A DNA stretch of 6,559 bases from Cyanobacteria bacterium UBA1186 (GTDB taxonomy: Bacteria > Cyanobacteriota > Vampirovibrionia > Gastranaerophilales > Gastranaerophilaceae), in the NCBI GenBank assembly GCA_002309875.1, contig DBYM01000073.1:1-6559 (forward strand), read 5' to 3'. Below the pieces are notes generated by a model. That model did not search any database. It had not been told where the DNA came from and worked only from the letters and a program-made list of their open reading frames with translations. Both the position numbers and the translations under genes were made by a program. Position 1 is the stretch's first letter, and every line of letters starts with the position of its first letter. Of the stretch, positions 4,470 to 6,559 are shown piece after piece.

Positions 4470-4666
4470 AATAAGGCGGATAGGCTTTTGTCCTAATCCG
4501 CCTTATTGTATGGGATAATGGATGAGAACCCCAATGCACAGCATTTAGGGTTCGAGCGAGGAGCGAGCAGAGTGCGGAGTGCTTTTGCGATGTGATAAAG
4601 TCACAGAAGCAAAACACGCAGACACGTTTAATGCGAGCGCCTCAAGACAATCCCATCCCCTCTGAA
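4454..4666 (+). mobile_element. tRNA-Ser-associated non-coding unit B
   Basis: It is bounded by an 18-bp direct repeat of the tRNA-Ser 3' end, AATCCCATCCCCTCTGAA (4454-4471 and 4649-4666, offset 195). The body parallels unit A behind tRNA-Glu. Hairpin 1 is GAACCC/GGGTTC (4526-4531/4548-4553) with inner AATGC/GCATT and an ACA triloop. Hairpin 2 is at 4579-4617 (GTG/CAC, bulged C4582, TTTTGC/GCAAAA, TGTGAT/GTCACA, AAA loop). CGTTTAATGCGAG at 4625-4637 and CAAGACAAT at 4643-4651 are identical to unit A. The hairpin stems differ in sequence but keep the shape. There is no plausible gene; the minus-strand frame here is incidental. Confidence 0.65.
4470..4507 (+). terminator. Hairpin directly after tRNA-Ser
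   Basis: AATAAGGCGGAT plus AGG pairs with CCT plus ATCCGCCTTATT, with one bulged A, around a short loop. This gives 15 pairs beginning at the base after the discriminator. There is no T run after it (GTATGGG follows), so it may serve as a processing stem or weak terminator. The later copies at 4665 and 4795 have T runs. Confidence 0.55.
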
Positions 4667-4798
4667 AAGGCGGTCGGGCTTATGTTCTGGCCGTTTTTTT
4701 TATTTTGAGATTGTAGAATACGAACCCACCGCAAGGCGAAGCCTTGTTTGGGTAATGGATTTAGGATAGGTCAAGACAATCCCAATCTCCTCTGAAAA
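4649..4798 (+). mobile_element. tRNA-Ser-associated unit C (shortened)
   Basis: A second tandem unit keeps hairpin 1 (ACCCA/TGGGT, 4724-4728/4749-4753, with the core 4730-4748 identical to unit A) and the edge CAAGACAAT (4772-4780), then a third copy of the tRNA-Ser end. It lacks hairpin 2 and the CGTTTAATGCGAG block. The tRNA copy has an extra A and a C-to-T change (CCCAATCTCCTCTGAA), so it is more decayed than the copy in unit B. Confidence 0.6.
4665..4700 (+). terminator. Terminator-like hairpin between units B and C
   Basis: The sequence is homologous to the hairpin at 4795-4832 (AAAAGGCGGTC ... TTAT ... TGGCCG) and is followed by eight T. The stem is imperfect, with CGG/CCG and GGGC/GTTC (two G-T wobbles) as the best pairs, so it may be a decayed copy. 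Confidence 0.4.
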
Positions 4799-4832
4799 GG
4801 CGGTCAGACTTATGTCTTGGCCGCCTTTTTTT
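4795..4832. terminator. Bidirectional terminator between unit C and the repeat-protein gene
   Basis: AAAAGGCGG (4795-4803) pairs with CCGCCTTTT (4821-4829), with an inner AGAC/GTCT around TTAT. A T run follows on the plus strand and A4795-4798 gives one on the minus strand. It lies 17 bases past the stop of the leftward gene and can serve both it and the tRNA-Ser side. Confidence 0.75.
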
Positions 4833-4848
4833 ATATTCTGATATGTGG

Positions 4849-6559
4849 TTAGTTTATGCGCTGCTGTTTATGGGGGTCCTGATTACCGCGCTCTTGTTCG
4901 TTTTCCTGTTTGCGTTGAGCATAATCAGCCTCTGCCTCGGCTAAGTTGCTTGCAGTTCCGTAATTGTAATTGTCTTCGCCTCCGGCACCGCTTCCGCCGC
5001 TTCCGTTTGCGGAAGAACTGCCTTCGTGTACTCCGCTGCCGTAAGCCTCAAAGATGTCATCTACAGTACCGCCATTTCTTAATATAGTCCATACTGCGAG
5101 TATTTCATTACTTCCAGTAAAGACGGCTATATCATCGCTGAAGCCTGCGTTTACCATATCGTTATAAAAACGCATATAATCGAATTCGCCGTTATTCATG
5201 TAGTATCCTGTGTTATATTGATAAACTACCTGCTGCTGTTCCTCGGTGAGTTGTGTTGTGTTGGAAGAGTTATTCCCACCCTGGTTAATAACTTTTTCAC
5301 TGCCGTCAGTTTCTGCTCCGCCTTCGGGCAGGTCAGGCATTCCCTTACCGTCATCTTCAATAACAGCCGCATCTATTACACCGGCTCCTTTTGGATAGCC
5401 GTTTCTGTCATAGCCATATATATCATAACCCTCTTCATCATATCCGTCTTTGTCGTACCCTAAAATATCGTAGCCGTTTCTGTCATAGCCATCTTTGTTG
5501 TAGCCGTCTATATTATATCCGTCTTTATCGTAGCCGTCTTTATCCCAGTAGTCTTTAGTATCTTTGTTAATGCCGTCTCTGTTAAAGCCCTGCTGGTTAT
5601 ATCCGTCTCGGCCATAGCCTAAAATGTCGTATCCCTGTTCGTTATAACCGTCTCTGCCATAACCGAACATGTCGTATCCGCGTTCATCATAGCCTTCTCT
5701 GTCATAACCCAGCATGTCGTATCCCTGCTCGTTATAGCCTTGGTCGTTGTAACCGTCTATATTGTAGCCGTCTTTGTTGTAGCCGTCGTTATCCCAGTAG
5801 TCTTTAGTATCTCTGTGAATTCCGTCTTTATTAAAACCGTCTTCGTTATAACCGTCTTTGTCATATCCTTCAGGGTCATAATAACTGTCGCCGCCCATAT
5901 ATTTACCTTCAGAATCAAATCCTCTTCTGTCAAGGCCCTCTTTATTCAGGCCGTCTATATCATAGCCTTCGTCATCATATTCGGTTCCGTTTTTATGAAT
6001 GCAGTCCATGTCAAAACCTTGTGGATTCCATTTAGTACCGGTGTCTTTATGAATGCCGTCTATATTAAAACCGTCGTAATTCCAATAGTCTCCGGTATAT
6101 TCATATTTTCCTTCTGCGTTAAAGAGATTTCTATCCCACACGGTACCGGTATCTTTATGAATACCATCTCTGTTAAAGCCGTGTATGTCGTATCCCGCTT
6201 CATCATATATGGAGTCCGGTGTAACTTCCGGAGTCGGCTCAGTTATTGTTCCGGACGACGTATCCGACAGATCTACGGATTGTGTATTCGGCATCGCTTC
6301 CGGAGCCGGGTCAGTTATTACTTCCGGTTTTGTGTTTGTATTTTTGTCAAAATCTTTTATTGTTTCTTCCAAAGTTGTTTCAGAGGTTGTTTCTGAAGTT
6401 GTATCGGGAGTTGTGTTCGGCTCAGGCTCCGGTCTCGGCTCAAGTCTCTGTCCGGGCCTTATTTCAAGCATTTTTTCGAAGTTTAGTTCCTGTTTTTCAT
6501 TTCTTCCTGTATCAGGAATTGTTATTTCCACAACGACGCCGTCTTCGGTAAAAGAAGTT
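4849..6559 (-). CDS. Large acidic GY(D/N)xx-repeat protein, 5' end outside window
   Basis: At least 569 residues. The frame stays open to the window edge (TSFTEDGVVVEITIPDTG), so the GTG at 6531 is probably not the start and the N-terminus, including any signal peptide, is unseen. Counting from the GTG, 29-106 is a Pro/Thr/Glu-rich linker (EPRPEPEPNTTPDTTSET). Residues ~108-380 are repeats built on G-Y/F-N/D-x-x, perfectly periodic at five residues over much of 247-380, with inserted KDTGTxW or KDTKDYW modules. The block at ~231-266 recurs at ~314-349. Residues 381-500 are a separate, less repetitive part (VYQYNTGYYMNNGEFDYMRFYND), then a Gly/Ser linker and a charged tail. The Asp-rich, Tyr-rich repeat suggests an extended surface or metal-binding scaffold, but no function is known to me. 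No enzyme motif is visible. Confidence 0.85.
   Translation of the reverse strand, partial: TSFTEDGVVVEITIPDTGRNEKQELNFEKMLEIRPGQRLEPRPEPEPNTTPDTTSETTSETTLEETIKDFDKNTNTKPEVITDPAPEAMPNTQSVDLSDTSSGTITEPTPEVTPDSIYDEAGYDIHGFNRDGIHKDTGTVWDRNLFNAEGKYEYTGDYWNYDGFNIDGIHKDTGTKWNPQGFDMDCIHKNGTEYDDEGYDIDGLNKEGLDRRGFDSEGKYMGGDSYYDPEGYDKDGYNEDGFNKDGIHRDTKDYWDNDGYNKDGYNIDGYNDQGYNEQGYDMLGYDREGYDERGYDMFGYGRDGYNEQGYDILGYGRDGYNQQGFNRDGINKDTKDYWDKDGYDKDGYNIDGYNKDGYDRNGYDILGYDKDGYDEEGYDIYGYDRNGYPKGAGVIDAAVIEDDGKGMPDLPEGGAETDGSEKVINQGGNNSSNTTQLTEEQQQVVYQYNTGYYMNNGEFDYMRFYNDMVNAGFSDDIAVFTGSNEILAVWTILRNGGTVDDIFEAYGSGVHEGSSSANGSGGSGAGGEDNYNYGTASNLAEAEADYAQRKQENEQERGNQDPHKQQRIN
5392..6215 (-). repeat. 15-bp-period coding repeats of the GY(D/N)xx protein
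   Basis: The coding DNA shows a 15-bp period (one pentapeptide), clearest at 5392-5870, with interruptions coding for KDTGTxW and KDTKDYW. A longer-range duplication of about 249 bp is visible: the stretch at ~5510-5570 (TCCCAGTAGTCTTTAGTATC) recurs at ~5759-5815. Unit copies differ mainly at third positions and at the two variable residues, so the array is old enough to have diverged but prone to length change. Confidence 0.8.

Noticed and set aside
4402..4617. Minus-strand open frame of 71 codons over tRNA-Ser and unit B
   Set aside because: It is antisense to a tRNA and the unit hairpins. Similar MGFEPTV-type frames are well-known spurious products of tRNA-Ser antisense strands.
5392..5870. 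Possible CRISPR-like array from the regular short repeats
   Set aside because: The period is 15 bp with no unique spacers, and the repeats lie in frame inside a long coding sequence.
5740..6396. Plus-strand frame rich in Val and Ile, resembling a membrane protein
   Set aside because: It is the mirror of the GY(D/N)xx repeat coding strand; its hydrophobic look comes from the complement of Asp/Asn/Tyr codons.
6529..6531. GTG as the start of the repeat protein
   Set aside because: The frame continues open to the window edge with protein-like sequence, and no ribosome site precedes the GTG.

Overview
The window looks like chromosome of a low-to-mid GC, Gram-negative-like bacterium, possibly from a gut community. 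The cues are the style of the histidine kinase core, a TcdA-type E1-like enzyme, a TPR protein, a scattered TGTCATTCYGAG inverted-repeat element and tRNA genes with inconsistent CCA encoding. A Gastranaerophilales-type or gut alphaproteobacterial host would fit, but I cannot fix the taxonomy from the sequence and hold this with low confidence.

Layout. (1) 1-645: C-terminal catalytic half of a sensor histidine kinase. (2) 694-768: tRNA-Glu(CTC), followed by a terminator and a ~208-bp non-coding unit that ends in a second copy of the tRNA 3' end plus another terminator. A third, truncated unit begins at about 1014. (3) ~1049-2890: AT-rich accessory insert. It holds ~480 bp of non-coding DNA with inverted repeats, a convincing minus-strand small RNA gene (~1386-1458), and three tightly overlapping plus-strand genes. 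These are a DUF4417-like protein, an unassigned protein with toxin-like sequence features and an unassigned small acidic protein. (4) 2952-3653: tcdA-like gene. (5) 3664-3799: palindromic miniature repeat between two convergent genes. (6) 3831-4313, minus: four-TPR protein. (7) 4383-4469: tRNA-Ser(GGA), followed by two more units of the same kind as those after tRNA-Glu, each carrying a copy of the tRNA-Ser 3' end. (8) 4849 to the window end, minus: large acidic protein with GY(D/N)xx pentapeptide repeats, its 5' end outside the window.

The most unusual content is the family of short units behind the two tRNA genes. Their bodies are related (shared 19-nt hairpin core, shared CGTTTAATGCGAG block, shared CAAGACAAT edge, base-paired stems whose sequences differ but whose shapes agree). 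The segment following CAAGACAAT, however, always copies the 3' end of whichever tRNA gene lies upstream. This is what a site-specific, T-loop-targeting non-autonomous element would leave behind, stacked in tandem. No integrase is visible here.

Two chromosomal genes (tcdA and the TPR gene) have a -10 box only six bases from the ATG and no Shine-Dalgarno sequence, suggesting leaderless mRNAs. The three insert genes instead have strong Shine-Dalgarno sequences, which supports the view that they came from elsewhere.
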